From Scalesia atractyloides (Eukaryota; Streptophyta; Magnoliopsida; Asterales; Asteraceae), in the NCBI GenBank assembly GCA_947069175.1, contig CAMTDV010000013.1, forward strand, positions 27,035,857 through 27,099,856: a stretch of DNA of 64,000 nucleotides, read 5' to 3'. Below, piece after piece: positions 20,584 to 31,797 of the stretch. Position 1 is the first letter of the stretch; the number at the start of each line of letters is the position of its first letter. The position numbers and the translations under genes were made by a program. The notes beneath the pieces are model-generated. The model had not been told where the DNA came from, did no database searches, and saw nothing but the letters and a program-made list of their open reading frames with translations.

Positions 20584-23335
20584 TTAAAACGTCCTAAGTA
20601 CTTGAGATTCTTTAGTCTTGTTCCGAAGCTTCAGGGCCTGCGGCTGATTCTCGATCCTTTCCTTGTGACAGTGGTGCAGCTTGATCTGTTGGTTGTTCAA
20701 TTGTTGCTTCAGAAGATGGATTAATAAAAGCTTAACTTGAGGTTGGTTAGATCTCCATAGTGGCATCATATGTGGATGAAACCGGAGTTTGAGACTTTGA
20801 TGCAGCTTGAGATGGTGAGGGAGCTTTCTGTTGAGGCATTGCCTTGTGTTTCCTTTTCCTTTTTCTTGCTTCCTCTTTTTTCTTTCTGCTTTTCGATTCT
20901 GATCACAATGTCTATCATTTCTATCTTTCTTTCTCTAGCCCGCTCCACCGCCCTTTGAAATAACATTCCTTCCTCTCTGTATTCATTTCTTGCTCCAACG
21001 TGGATCTTGTGGCCATAAAGAATGTTAAGGTCAGATAGACAGAACATGAAGACATCCATCGGGTATAAAATACGAATATCTTCATTAGAAACCAATCTAA
21101 TCACTGCTTCTCCTGTTTTCCCGTAGTAGAACCATTTCTTGAAATTTGTGAGCATGACAGGTTGTTCTGGTGGGATTTTGACTCTGGTTTCAACCTTAGC
21201 AGGATCGATGACCCATGTGACCAATCCTTTTCCGGTGAAGGGATCTTTTGTGGTCTTCGACACTCTTCTTCGTGGACGTTGTGGCTTGAATAAGGTAAAA
21301 CCTGATTGCATTCTCTCAAAATAAGTCTTTCAAAATCAGCCCAATACTTCTGTTGTTGGGTTTATCAAGTCTATTCTGCCCAGCTCCCGTATATCCCATC
21401 TTGGAAGGCTTTTTATATCAGCTCCAGTCTTGAAGTACTGAACAACTTAACCTCGTCTCTTCACTATAAACATCCCTTTAAGATTACAATACTTCCAGCT
21501 TATTATTTTGTTGGTAACTTCGGTCTTTTCAAATGTAACCACCTGATAGAAATCCGGAAGTTTTTCTCTTCCTTTTCTAAACCACTCAGGGTGCATTGGA
21601 GTCACGGAATCGCCATCTTCAGTCTCATAAAGGATATCTTCTTCCAAACCCCATTCGACAAAACGAGCTGGCATCTCATCTCTATCTACCTCTTCTTCTT
21701 CACTTTCGTCATCTTCAGTGACATTTACAGCAGATTCTAAGCGCTTTTTCTTCTTGTCAGCATCCTCAGCCTTTTGCCTTTCTTCTTCAATCTTGAACTT
21801 TTCATAATCAAAGATATATGTGGATGAGAACATTGGTTGTATGTCTGCCTTGGTGCATAGCTCTCTGATAATTCAGTACATCTTTTCCATACCATCCTTC
21901 TGAAATCGCACAAATCTTGTTTGTTCTTTGACATAAGCGTGGAGCTCCTTGTTTTTCTTTCTTTGCTCCCTTAGCTTTTCACGAATTACGTTCGTGTTGC
22001 TCACTTGATGCTTTAAAAGACAAATCTCTTAAGCTGGACCTTTCCCAATATCTTTTGCCAGTTTATCGTACAATTCCTGAAATGGGCGTGGTCTACGAGG
22101 AGCCTGTTGAGGCATCTGCCTTGGTTGAGCTTCTTTCGACGGTTCTTCCCCTGTTTTCTTTCACTTCTGAGGTGGTGATCTGCTGGGAGCCTCTGGATCT
22201 ACTAACAACTGGTCAACAAAATCATCTAATTGTTCCTGTTCGGTTGTGACCATCACTGGCGTTTCAGATTCTTTCATCTGTCGTCTCTATCTTTTCGCTT
22301 CTCTTTTCTCTCTTTCTTCTGCCTCGTGAATGGCACGGAGATTTTCTATGTGTTCTCGGTGTTCTCTTGTGCCTCCGGCCGAAAGCTACTTTCCATCAAA
22401 TGCTCTTGAGAAGGGGTGTCTTTTCTTTTCTTTGATCAATCCCCTTCTTTCATAGGCTGCTTTCCTTTGTTCTTTCGTATCAACTGCTCTGTTTCTTCTT
22501 CTTCCTCATCTGCTTCTTCCTCAACATCTCCCTGTCTCTTTCTTTTCACACCTTCTCTGTATTTCTCATAGGCGGCTTTCACAAGAGGAAATCTTTCTTC
22601 CCTATACATCCGTTGATGTAGCAACACCCACTCTTTCAGTTTTTAGTTCCATAATCTGGTGTCTTGTCGGCAACTGAAATTTGTACAAGTTGTAATTATG
22701 TGGGAGATTCAGATGCTGGTCATTGATGAGAAGCTGAACAAAGCATGGGTACATGGCCCATGTGGAGGAGTTTGCGTTGTCAACCATGCAGTAGAAGATA
22801 AGACCTGAGATATTGAATGGTTGTTTAGTGCAGAGATTGAGCATAGCAGCCGACCATTCTAAATTCAAACCATCGTATCCGACTTTTCTATGTGCTAAGT
22901 TCATAGCAAATACATGAAGAATGAATCTCCAGTCCTTTGTAAGCCCTTTTTCGTTTGATCTCGTTTTTCTCTCTGAAGTCTCCAACATACCTCATTCCTT
23001 TAAACCCATCGAGGATGTCATCCTTCTTAACTCTGAGCGGCTCACTGTGTTGTCTCTGAGGCTGAGGACTCTACGCACATTGTCCTCTGTTACTATGACT
23101 TTCTTGTTCCGTACTTTAGTTGTGATTCTTTCACTTCGTTGACCGTTGACACCTTGGCTATTTTCCAAAACTCTTCAATGTGAATCTTGTATATGATCGG
23201 ATCGGCCTAAACAACATAGCTTATTCTGCTTGAGTTTATCCACTCCGCCACATCTTCAAAATCACTTGGAGGTGGGACCAACTTGCATAGCTGATAGTGC
23301 TTCCGTGTTTTATCCCAAAAGATCTCCTTCACCAT
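20584..23335 (-). pseudogene. ORF3 of copia element C (post-pol protein, broken)
   Basis: Starts MVKEIFWDK at 23335. Blocks match ORF3 of B in order: ADPIIYK and VIVTEDNVRRVL; WRFILHVFAMN and MYPCFVQLL (22988-22602); a Lys/Glu-rich part with EEEADEEEEE; IISWKYCNLKGMFIVKR (21447-21833); then NFKKWFYYGKTGEAVIRLV, DVFMFCLSDLNIL and a basic tail (20766-21311). B and C are therefore homologous full length but highly diverged. Long charged and coiled stretches are visible; no signal peptide or transmembrane segment is evident. Function unknown. Stops and shifts abound. The gene lies between the motif-rich leader and the LTR, like a separately expressed cistron. Confidence 0.75.
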
Positions 23336-23499
23336 TTCTGAGATGTGAAAACGAGTCAAGTTAGATTTCGGTTGCAAGGCTCGACAGTTACATAGAAAAG
23401 ATATATAGATACAATATATATATATATAAAATATGTATATACATATAAATCTTTACATAATATATATTTATATAATAAACAAAAATAGAATAGAAATTG

Positions 23500-24210
23500 A
23501 AATGAAAATATAAATCCGCTACTTAAAACGCTAGACACTGTTTCATTTACGCCGGACACACACCAATGTATACATAAGACACAATGACAATTACGCCGGA
23601 AGCTGATTATTTACGTTGCAATGATGTCGCGTATTTAGGTTTTGACTCAAGAAAGCATCCAGCGAAGATGATTATCGACGCTGGTTGATCAGCGTATTTG
23701 TCAAATACGGCGGTTGCTTGAACTCGCATTCAAGACTTAAATCCGCAGACACTTGGTTTCTTTATAAATACGCACATTCAAGTTAACTACGTTGCATTCA
23801 TAATAATTACGCTGGCTTCAAATTTTTCTTGATTAACCCATGAAAACCGGATGAAACCAGATCAATATATTTATGTATAACACAGCTAAACTTGAAATCG
23901 ATGCATTAACACACTCAATCAACAACCAAGAAACTTTCGAAAGCCAAAATCATACCGTGATCAATCTTACAATAGCTAATCATATTACTTTATGAAGTTT
24001 GAATATTAAATGTGGGTTTTCGGTTGAAGTGGAGAAGATGATGTTTGAAAGATTTTAAAAATATTTACACAAAAGGAAAACTGAAATATATATACAAAAC
24101 TGCCTTCCAGCGTATTTAATAAATACGCTGGAACAATAAATACGCCGCGCTGGGTTATTTTTGAGATATCTTCAAAGTTCATAAATTTTAGAAACAAATA
24201 CGCTCGAAAA
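23500..24210 (-). promoter_or_regulatory. TACGC motif array, ORF3 leader of element C
   Basis: TACGC or its complement occurs at 23548, 23592, 23629, 23692, 23769, 23808, 24110, 24124, 24141 and 24199, usually as AAATACGCTGG or AATTACGCCGG, with more one-base variants. The gag leader of the same element (31858-32251) has ten more. The motif differs completely from that of element B in the same two positions. Confidence 0.75.
24070..24133 (-). promoter_or_regulatory. Putative internal promoter of ORF3 in element C
   Basis: A 29-bp perfect palindrome (24105-24133, arms TTCCAGCGTATTTA and complement) is followed in sense by TATATATA (about 24087-24095). The same order and similar flanking bases occur in the 3' LTR (20423-20471). 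A start site serving ORF3 is inferred from this resemblance. Confidence 0.5.
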
Positions 24211-24229
24211 TTTTAAATTTTCTCGAAAA

Positions 24230-24244
24230 AGGTGCCCCCTTTTT
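24230..24244 (-). other. Internal polypurine-like tract, element C
   Basis: The minus strand reads AAAAAGGGGGCACC just before the ORF3 leader. It resembles a plus-strand primer, which suggests the downstream region could derive from an old LTR. Confidence 0.45.
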
Positions 24245-24610
24245 AGTTAGAAGTAGTGCAAAAATTTAAAAATAAGTTTAAGAAAAATGAAGATTTGCAA
24301 TTTGAATTCTGAAAAATTGTTTTTAGGACAAGGAAGCTTCCTTTTTCACATAAAACTTATGCTTACTGATTCGGATCCTGTGACTTTCCTGCAGAAGATC
24401 ATACTGATAACACTTTGTTAGTTTGAGATAAAATATTAAATACATTGAGTAATCAAGGCACAAGTAAAACTGTCAGTATGTTTGTCCTTTTAAATCCATG
24501 CACCTTTCTTTCAACATGCGTTCAGAGAACATTTTATCATGTTGTGGTAATATTGACAAGAAATTCGATGTTCCCCCACTTATGCTGGACTGACAAAATG
24601 TTGTGCCCAT
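24245..24610 (-). other. Spacer between ORF3 leader and conserved block, element C
   Basis: AT-rich, no ORF or repeat that I can support. Confidence 0.4.
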
Positions 24611-25023
24611 GAGTCCCACATCAGGACATACCCCGCGATCAAGGTATGTGCAAAGATTCCTCATAGTAGGTGAGTATATTGAACTCATTCGTCCTTGAAA
24701 TTTCAACGTTAGACAATTGGTGATTAGGTCAGTACTTCCGTACAGCAAAGAGACCAAAGTCTAAAGAGGGCTATGACAGATACCTTATACGGTACGAATT
24801 AAGCACATGAATGATTCTCGCATGAGATCTTCATGTGTGTGGGGTTTTGGCCGTGTTGGCTCTTTTTGAAAAGATATCATAGTTGTGTCTAGGTCAGCAT
24901 ATATCTTGATGCAGTAGAAGAGCAACCATGATATTCCCAAATGAATAGTCAATATAAAAACCCAAAATCTCGGACTTTGGCAATCTATAAATGGGAGATT
25001 TAAGACCATTAAGCCATACGCCG
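24611..25023 (-). ncRNA. Conserved structured post-pol element, copy C
   Basis: Minus-strand homologue of 2570-2974 and 12279-12680. The main stem pairs 24873-24885 with 24923-24935 (12 of 13, one G-U). TACC/GGTA hairpin at 24781-24794 with a loop different from A and B. GTAC-GGAA-GTAC at 24732-24743. CATACC/GGTATG hairpin at 24627-24648, perfect. It begins about 360 bp after the RNase H stop. Confidence 0.72.
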
Positions 25024-25386
25024 CAATGTGATACCCGCAAGTTGCACAACATTGTGGGTATCCAGAATTCTTGTGTGATTATTAGCTTTTGTCTCCTATT
25101 CGCAGTTTACTTCAAGGTATTGCTGAATCTACTGACACGTCCTTGCTTGGGGCCTCAATCTGATTCTATAATAAGATCAAACAAAGTGTCATCAGTTTTT
25201 CTATCATTTCTCATGCAGGTGTCAAACAAAGGATTCTGTTTTAACGATATTTTCTGGATGACTTGCCCCCTTAAAATTTTATTTTTTCGAGAATCCAGAG
25301 CTTGTAAAAAATTTTAAATTTGTAGAAAATCTTTTGGTTGGGCACATTTTATGAGATTATTATTATTACTAAAACCTTTTTTTAAA
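25024..25386 (-). other. Post-pol spacer with purine tract, element C
   Basis: The minus strand reads TTTTAAGGGGGCAAG at about 25262-25276, at a position like the internal tract of B. No ORF. Confidence 0.45.
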
Positions 25387-26040
25387 TCATTTCCATTCAA
25401 GGAAATTAACCATTCCCAACCAGGTTACCAACTGGTTGAAACGAGTTTTGTCAAAGGCTTTCGTGAATATATCAGCTTTTTGTTGCAGTGTATCCACCGA
25501 CACCACTTGAATGTATCCTTTTTCATACGTATCTCTGATCACATGAATGTGAATTTCGATGTGTTTTGTTCTGGAGGATTCTTCACAATTCCAAGACACG
25601 CCTCGTTGTCGATGAATATAGGAGTCTTCTTAACGTTGATTTCATAATCCAATAACTGATTTTGTATCCAAAGAACTTGTGAACAGCAATTGTAAGCGGC
25701 CGTGTATTCAGCTTGAGCAGTGGATGTGGAGACTGTTGTCTGCTTTTTGCTTTGCCACGATATGAGACGATTTCCTAAAAATTGACAGCCTCCTGAGACA
25801 GACTTTCTGTTAACTTTGCAACCTGCATGATCATTGTCAGAATAAGCAGTTGAATCAAAATTACTATCTTTAGGGTACCACAAACCAAGCTTGGGTGTTC
25901 CTTTCAGATAGCAGAAAATTCTTTTGACAGCTGCTTCAAGAGATTCTTTCGGATCCGTCTGAAATCGCGCATAGAGACAAACAGCCCACATAATGTCAGG
26001 CCTACTTGCGGTAGATACATCAACGAGCCTATCACTGATC
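25387..26040 (-). pseudogene. Copia element C: RNase H and end of pol
   Basis: SRPDIMWAVCLYARF leads into YSDNDHAG (Asp), STAQAEYTAA (Glu), FIDNEACLG (Asp) and, in a second frame, KADIFTKAFDKTRF with the terminator at 25387. Catalytic residues are present. A frameshift near 25560-25600 separates the two parts. Confidence 0.9.
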
Positions 26041-26855
26041 GATAGAAAAGATTTGTTCATGGGTTTTCCTTGAAGATCCGAAGTAAGTTCCGTCTGAGCA
26101 GCAAGGGAGTGCTGGCAATTTGCAATCATTAATGTTGTACTTAGAGAGAATATCTCTGATGTACTTAGCCTGATGAATGAGAATGCCATCTTGTCTCTGC
26201 TTCACTTCTAATCCCAAGAAAACGTAAGTTCTCCTATCATGCTCATCTCGAATTTTGCCTTCATAACCTTTTCGAACTCCCTGCAAAGAGCTTCATCAGT
26301 TGACACAAAGGTGATATTGTCTACGTAGATCTGCACAAGCATCACATCATCTCCGATCCTTTTTATGAAAAGAGTCATATCTATTTTGCATCTTGAGTAC
26401 CCACAATCTAGAAGATATGTTGACAAAGTCTCGTACCATGCGCGAAGAGCTTGATGAAGACCATAGAGTGCTTTGTAAAGCTTATCGTATCTTGCAGGGA
26501 AGTGAGGATCTTCAAAACCTGGAGGTTGACAGACATAGACTTCTTCTTTCACTTTCCCATATAGAAATGTACTCTTTACATCCATCTGAAACACCTTAAA
26601 GTTTTAAACGAAGCTTAGGCTAAGAAGATTCAGATTGCTTCTAAGCGTGAATCGGTGCAAAATCTTCCTCATAGTCAATCCCCTCCTCCTGCCGAAACCT
26701 TGAACTACTAATCTTGCCTTGTTCTTGATAACTACACCACGATCGTCCATTTTGTTACGAAACACCCACTTGGTACCAATGGGATACTTTCCATCTGGCA
26801 AATCAACGAGTTCCCACACTTTAAGCTTCCGAAATTGAGCTAATTCTTCCTGCAT
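26032..26855 (-). pseudogene. Copia element C: reverse transcriptase
   Basis: WELVDLPDGKYPIGTKWVF opens RT at 26855-26604. It continues FQMDVKSTFLYGKV and KALYGLHQALRAWYE, and the palm box reads YVDN (26316-26327) where YVDD is required. The second catalytic Asp is thus Asn (a GAT to AAT change), which should abolish polymerase activity even without the frameshifts near 26600 and 26210. LEVKQRQDGILIHQAKYI closes the domain. Confidence 0.92.
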
Positions 26856-27360
26856 TGCCTGTACCCAGCTAGAGTCTTGAATGGATTCTTCGATGTCTCT
26901 TGGGACAGACTACGGGAGAAAAGCTGCATACAGTCCTGTGTTGATGGTATGAGTTTGACCACGAGTTCGAACTCCATCTTCCACATAATCGATGACATTT
27001 TCAATTGGATGGTTTCGGTTGGTCTTATATCCTGTGTTGGTATGAGTTTCAACTTCTTGAGGCAGATTAGAGAAATGTTCATCGATGTAGATAATTGGAG
27101 TTTCGTCTTCTTTAAGTGGTTCATCCACGACCTGCTGTGAAGAAGAATCATCTTGTTTAGATGCATTCTCAGGAGATGTGTCACCATCTACTTCGATAAC
27201 CGGAAAGGTAGGAGAGGCAGAGACTGGGGTGAAACGAGTTGTAAAAGGAGTGATACCAATGTCCGAAGGATCAAATAATTGTTCTGATGGGGTTGATTCT
27301 ACAGGTTTGGATTCAGTGACAGGTTCAGCGATGTCGAAAGTGTTGAATACAATGTCTACG
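26840..27360 (-). pseudogene. Copia element C: integrase-RT linker
   Basis: A low-conservation, Pro/Thr/Glu-rich stretch between integrase and RT in overlapping frames (27187-26840 and 27128-26910). Its position and composition fit the normal linker; no domain is seen. Confidence 0.6.
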
Positions 27361-28260
27361 TCATAAAACCAGTTTGGAGGCGCTTCCAGTATTAGTGGAG
27401 TTTCCTTCTTGAAAGTCGACGTAGTATGATTCAGTCACCATCTTGGTTCGTTTGTTGTAGACCCGATATGCATTTTGAGAAGATGAGTAGCCCATGAAGT
27501 AGCACACATCACTGACTGCTTCAAACTTGATGAGATTATCTTCAGTGTTGAGAAGTGTACAGGAACACCCAAACGGTCTAAAGAAATCTATCAGAGGCTT
27601 CCTTTTGAAAAGTAGTTCATAAGCAGTCTTTCCATGAGATTTGACAATGAGATTTCGATTCAAAACGTAGCATGTTGTGTTGACTGCTTCAGCCCAAAAG
27701 ATTATGGGAAGGTTGGAGTCTACAAGCATAGTTCGAGCAGCTTCCGATGAGCGTTCTGTTCTTTCGTTCCACTACCCCATTTTGCTGAGGAGTTCTGGCA
27801 ACACTGTATTGAAGGCGAATTCCTTTTTCTTCACAGAAGGAGACAAACGTATGATTCTTGAATTCTGTCCAATTGTCGCTTCTTACGATTTCACCTTCAG
27901 CTTGATTACATTTTCAATCGTAGGGATGAAGCTTTTCAGAATGGAAGTTGTCTCACTCTTCGCTTCGAGGAAATATACCCATGAAAACCGTGAGAAATCA
28001 TCTGTAATTACCAAACAATAAGATCTTTTAGCTAAACTTTTAGCACTTGTAGGGCCGAAAAGATCCATGTGAAGTAATTGTGGTGGGGCAGAGATCGTAT
28101 TCACTGCTTTGGATTTATGAGGCTTTTTATGTTGCTTTCCTTGGGCACATGCGATGCATTTTTCTGAAAATGTAAAATCATGCATAGGTAAACCTCTTAC
28201 TAGATTTAATTTAGAAAGCTTATTTATATTTTTGAAGTTCACATGCCCAAACGCCTATGC
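27361..28260 (-). pseudogene. Copia element C: integrase
   Basis: MNFKNINKLSKL and CIACAQGKQHKKPHK give the zinc-binding part; the preceding His segment is shifted by one missing base near 28245. The core starts MDLFGPT (first Asp) with VITDDFSRF. In the next frame follow VRSDNWTEF (second Asp) and PQQNGVVERKNRT (Glu). Then WAEAVNTTCYVLNR, KTAYELLFKRKP and FRPFGCSCTLL (27729-27361) form the C-terminal part. The D,D-35-E set is complete, but at least three frames are needed. Confidence 0.9.
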
Positions 28261-28310
28261 CAAAGCAGTGATTCCAATTCAGATGCTCTTGAAATAAGAC
28301 ATGTCATTTT

Positions 28311-28691
28311 CTAATTTGATTTAGCATTTTTCATATTCAGCACATAGGTATTATTTTGACGGGGAGCTCTGAGCATGAACATTTCCGCAGGGACGGAGTA
28401 TTCGGGTTTGAGGAATAAGCACTCCATGTCATTGAACAGCACCGAAATTCCTTTGGCACAGACTTTCGATACACTCATGAGAGAACACAACTCTGGAACA
28501 TAGTTTACATTCTCTAGAGTAAGTGCGTCAGACACGACGTCACCCATTCCGACGGTCTTCCCTCCATTTTCATCTCCGGCAAAGGATAAGAAATCACCAT
28601 CGATAACTTGAAAGTTTTTAAGTAGATCCTTTAAGCCGGTCATATGCCTGGAGCATCCACTGTCAACATGCCAGATATATTCCATGAGCAT
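28311..28691 (-). pseudogene. Copia element C: aspartic protease
   Basis: WHVDSGCSRHMTG carries an intact D-S-G active site. FLSFAGDENGG and NVNYVPELCSLMSVS follow. The single open frame spans the whole domain. It lies between knuckle 2 and integrase, as expected for copia. Confidence 0.9.
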
Positions 28692-28780
28692 CCGAAACCA
28701 TTTTTTAAGTTTATTCTGTTATACAACGACAACAACAAAAGTATGTACAAGTTAGCTAGTTTTTGGAACCCAGACTTGCT

Positions 28781-29803
28781 TTAAGTTAGTTCTATCATGA
28801 TTTTGAGCAAGAGTATTTTCTTTTCTTTTCTTTTCCAAAAACAAGTTGAATTAACTATGCATTTCTCTGATTTCTTCATGTTGTCAAATTGATCAGTGAA
28901 ACTTTTAACCAGATCTTGATTAGGTGTAGAAAATATCTTGCTTTTGCAATGTTTTGCAATATGTCCTAAATGACCACAGCGAAAGCATTGTTTGCAATTC
29001 GATCTTTTCTTCCTGGGTGCCGAGTGCGAAGATGATGTATGTGATGAGAATCTGGTGCTTCTTGAGGAATTTGATGACGTAACATGGCTTGAATCTTTGA
29101 CTTTCATCAATTTCTTGTCAGGATGATTTTCATCCTCATTGTCGTCTTCATCGTGCTCGCTATCTGATGACGAGATTGATTCTTGACTTTCACATGACAA
29201 ATCTCCATCACTCTCTGAAGTTGTTGTGCTTGAATCATCTCTATTGCTTTCTTCAGTAAAGTCCTTATCAGTCTCTGATGTACCTGTAACTGATGGAACA
29301 AACTCGGGAATTTCCTCTGTAAGGAACTTTCCAAATATGTTTTTCTTCAATTCTGGGACAAATACAGGAGATTCAAGCATAACATTTTCATCATTAGAAA
29401 CAGAGTTTAAGGCATGACTCTCAACCTCAGCATGCACTTGGTTGTGAGTCTTAAGTGTAGGCGCAAGGCCATTACAGTCATCCCAAATGTTCAATTTTAG
29501 CATAAAGCCATTACAGTCATCCATCCTAGTCAAACTATTATAGTTATCCTGAATAGAAATACTGTTTGTCTTATTACAATTCCAGGCGTACCAGTTAACT
29601 GTTGAATAACTATCGCCTGAGTAACCAATTCCTATTTTTGAACCTCCACAATCATCTTCCTCATCGCACACATCTTCTTGACCCTCACACAGATCTGCAT
29701 TGCTTTCAGACATGTTAGTATTGTTTTGTGGTTTGTAAAAAGCATTTTGATCCAAAATAACATTTTTATCGATTAAGTCATTTTTAGGATGAGGAGATGG
29801 CAT
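28781..29803 (-). pseudogene. Copia element C: acidic linker and second zinc knuckle
   Basis: A 340-codon frame. The first two thirds are rich in Asp, Glu, Asn and Ser (DEEDDCGG and ENEDENHPDKK runs). A Ser/Thr/His stretch leads to CFRCGHLGHIAKHC, a perfect CCHC knuckle, then a basic tail. It matches the layout of element B. Confidence 0.8.
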
Positions 29804-29849
29804 AGGGACATAATTTTTGCTATGCGGAGGAGGAAATATTTTTCTTTCG

Positions 29850-30190
29850 TTTCCAAATTTATCCTTATATCCAATTCCATCCTTTATGAATGTCGGTCGT
29901 TGGCAGTTTACAATATCAACCAGTGCTTTTTAACTAATTTTCCATTTATCAATAATGATTTGCAATCTGTAATTTTCGTTTTGTGATTTTTCAAATTTTT
30001 TTCGGTCATATCATTTATGATAAAATCTTTTCTGAAAATAGACTCTTTTAAAGTCTACATTTCAGCTACGATTGAGTTCAACTTTCTTTGATATGCAGCT
30101 TCATTTTCTTTTAGTTCTTGATTAATTTTCAAAACCTTTTCTTTTTCTTTAATTATGTCACGGTTGAGTGATTTGTAATGTGTCACGACG
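29850..30190 (-). pseudogene. Copia element C: coiled-coil segment of gag region
   Basis: The minus strand reads a Lys/Glu/Asn-rich coil (KEKEKVLKINQELKENE) and, one stop later, RIGYKDKFGNE, comparable with KGLGYN of element B. This frame was not a long ORF, so the assignment depends on the parallel with B. Confidence 0.55.
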
Positions 30191-30531
30191 TGCAACATGG
30201 TTTGGAGCACAACTTTGCTTTAAATTCATATGGTATGTTATTTACCAAATCCTTATCCTCAGTTTCTGACTTCATGGCGGTTGTTGAAGTTCCAACCGTT
30301 TCATTCTTGCTGCTTCTGATTGCTTCTTGAGCTATCAGTTTCAAATCATTCATCTCATCTTTCTGTTTTCCCTTCTCTTAAGTTGGTTCAACAGGATTAT
30401 GATGCTTTTCAGACCCTTGTCATATTTGGGAATCCTGGCGGTTTGCTTTTCCACACAGTTTGATGCAGACATGACAGAAACAGTAGAGATGTTTGTCATG
30501 AGGGCTTTGTTAACTTCTCCTTTAGCCTCAG

Positions 30532-31797
30532 CTATTTCCTCTGACAGTCGTAATCCTCCACCACTAAAGCTTTTTGGTTATTTTTAGCAACACTGTCACT
30601 CCCTTGAATAGCCACTAGCCTTCTTGTCTGATTAAGTTCAGCATTCTCATCCTTCAGCAAAGGGCATTCCCTTTTAAAATGACCCAGATTTTTGCAATTG
30701 TAACATCTTAGCTTGGACTTGTCAAAACCAGCTTTTCCCAGAGCTAGCCTTTTTCCTGTTTTGTCTTGAAATTTCTTCAATCGAAGAGTGATCATCGCCA
30801 TCTGCCACTTCAAATCCATCTCCTCCATATCATCAGGATCCACTTGATACATGTCCTCAGCAGTTAGAAAAATTCTTTTCAACTCTCCTGACATGAGAGC
30901 TTCATAGCTGCTCAAGAAGGTGTTAAACAGAGCGACATTTTGGTAGATATTTTAAGTGCTTCAGCATCACTGGCCACGGTAGTCTTCTCGGTGGATGATG
31001 AGGCCTTTGAAGAGCTTGCGGAACCGTTGGGATAAGATTCGGCAACACTTTGAGGATTCGATCCACATGAGGTTATGGAGCAAGAAGCGCCATATTTTTG
31101 GTAGCAGAGGTTGCAGTAGCTGACTGAGTAAGTTTCTGTGAATACCCTGTTTGATTCATATCTCTCTTGATTATATCCATTTCAAGGGCTTTCAGAGTGT
31201 TGATCAGTTCTGAGAGTGTGACAGGCGTTGCTGGTCAAGAAAGTTCTTTTAATCATCATACACTGAAGGCTCCATTCTTTAGGGAGTGAGTCTAGCAGCT
31301 TCTTGATGGATGCACAGTTTGCAACAGGATTTCCCACTTTCTTCATCTTAGTCAGCACTCCCAGATTTCGACTGATATGATCTGATAAGCTTTCACCACG
31401 AACACTTCCAAACATGTCGTACTTCTGAACCATGTCTCTTTTGTTGTCCATGAGCTCCTCGTTTCCTTCATAGTGGTCAATAAGAGCCAACCACAATTCA
31501 TGAGCGAAAGTGTATTCTTCGAACAAGTTGTTGTCGTCCTTAGACACGGCCATTGTAAGAGCGACATGAGCCTGCAATCACGTTGAATGAGAGTTCTGTC
31601 TTCTTCGGCGAACGTTAATGGATCTTCGTTGATCGTACGAATTTGTCGCGAATTATCATTGGAACGTGTGGACCACCGTGACGGACATCCATTGAGTATA
31701 GTCGTATACTCAAAGAAGGCTTTGATTGTGTTCTTCCAACTGCTGAAATCTCAGATCCTTTCAACTTGGGAGGTCTTGTAGCTATTCCTGTTTCCAA
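30532..31797 (-). pseudogene. Copia element C: gag with first zinc knuckle
   Basis: METGIATRPPKL at 31797 resembles the usual start of this gag. HVALTMAVSKDDNNLF and AHELWLALIDHYEGNEE (31577-31182) belong to the UBN2-type gag core. LKWQMAMITLRLKKF and CYNCKNLGHFKREC (30915-30532) give the C-terminal helix and knuckle. Gag assembles the particle. Frameshifts near 31600 and 31180-30920 break it. Confidence 0.85.
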
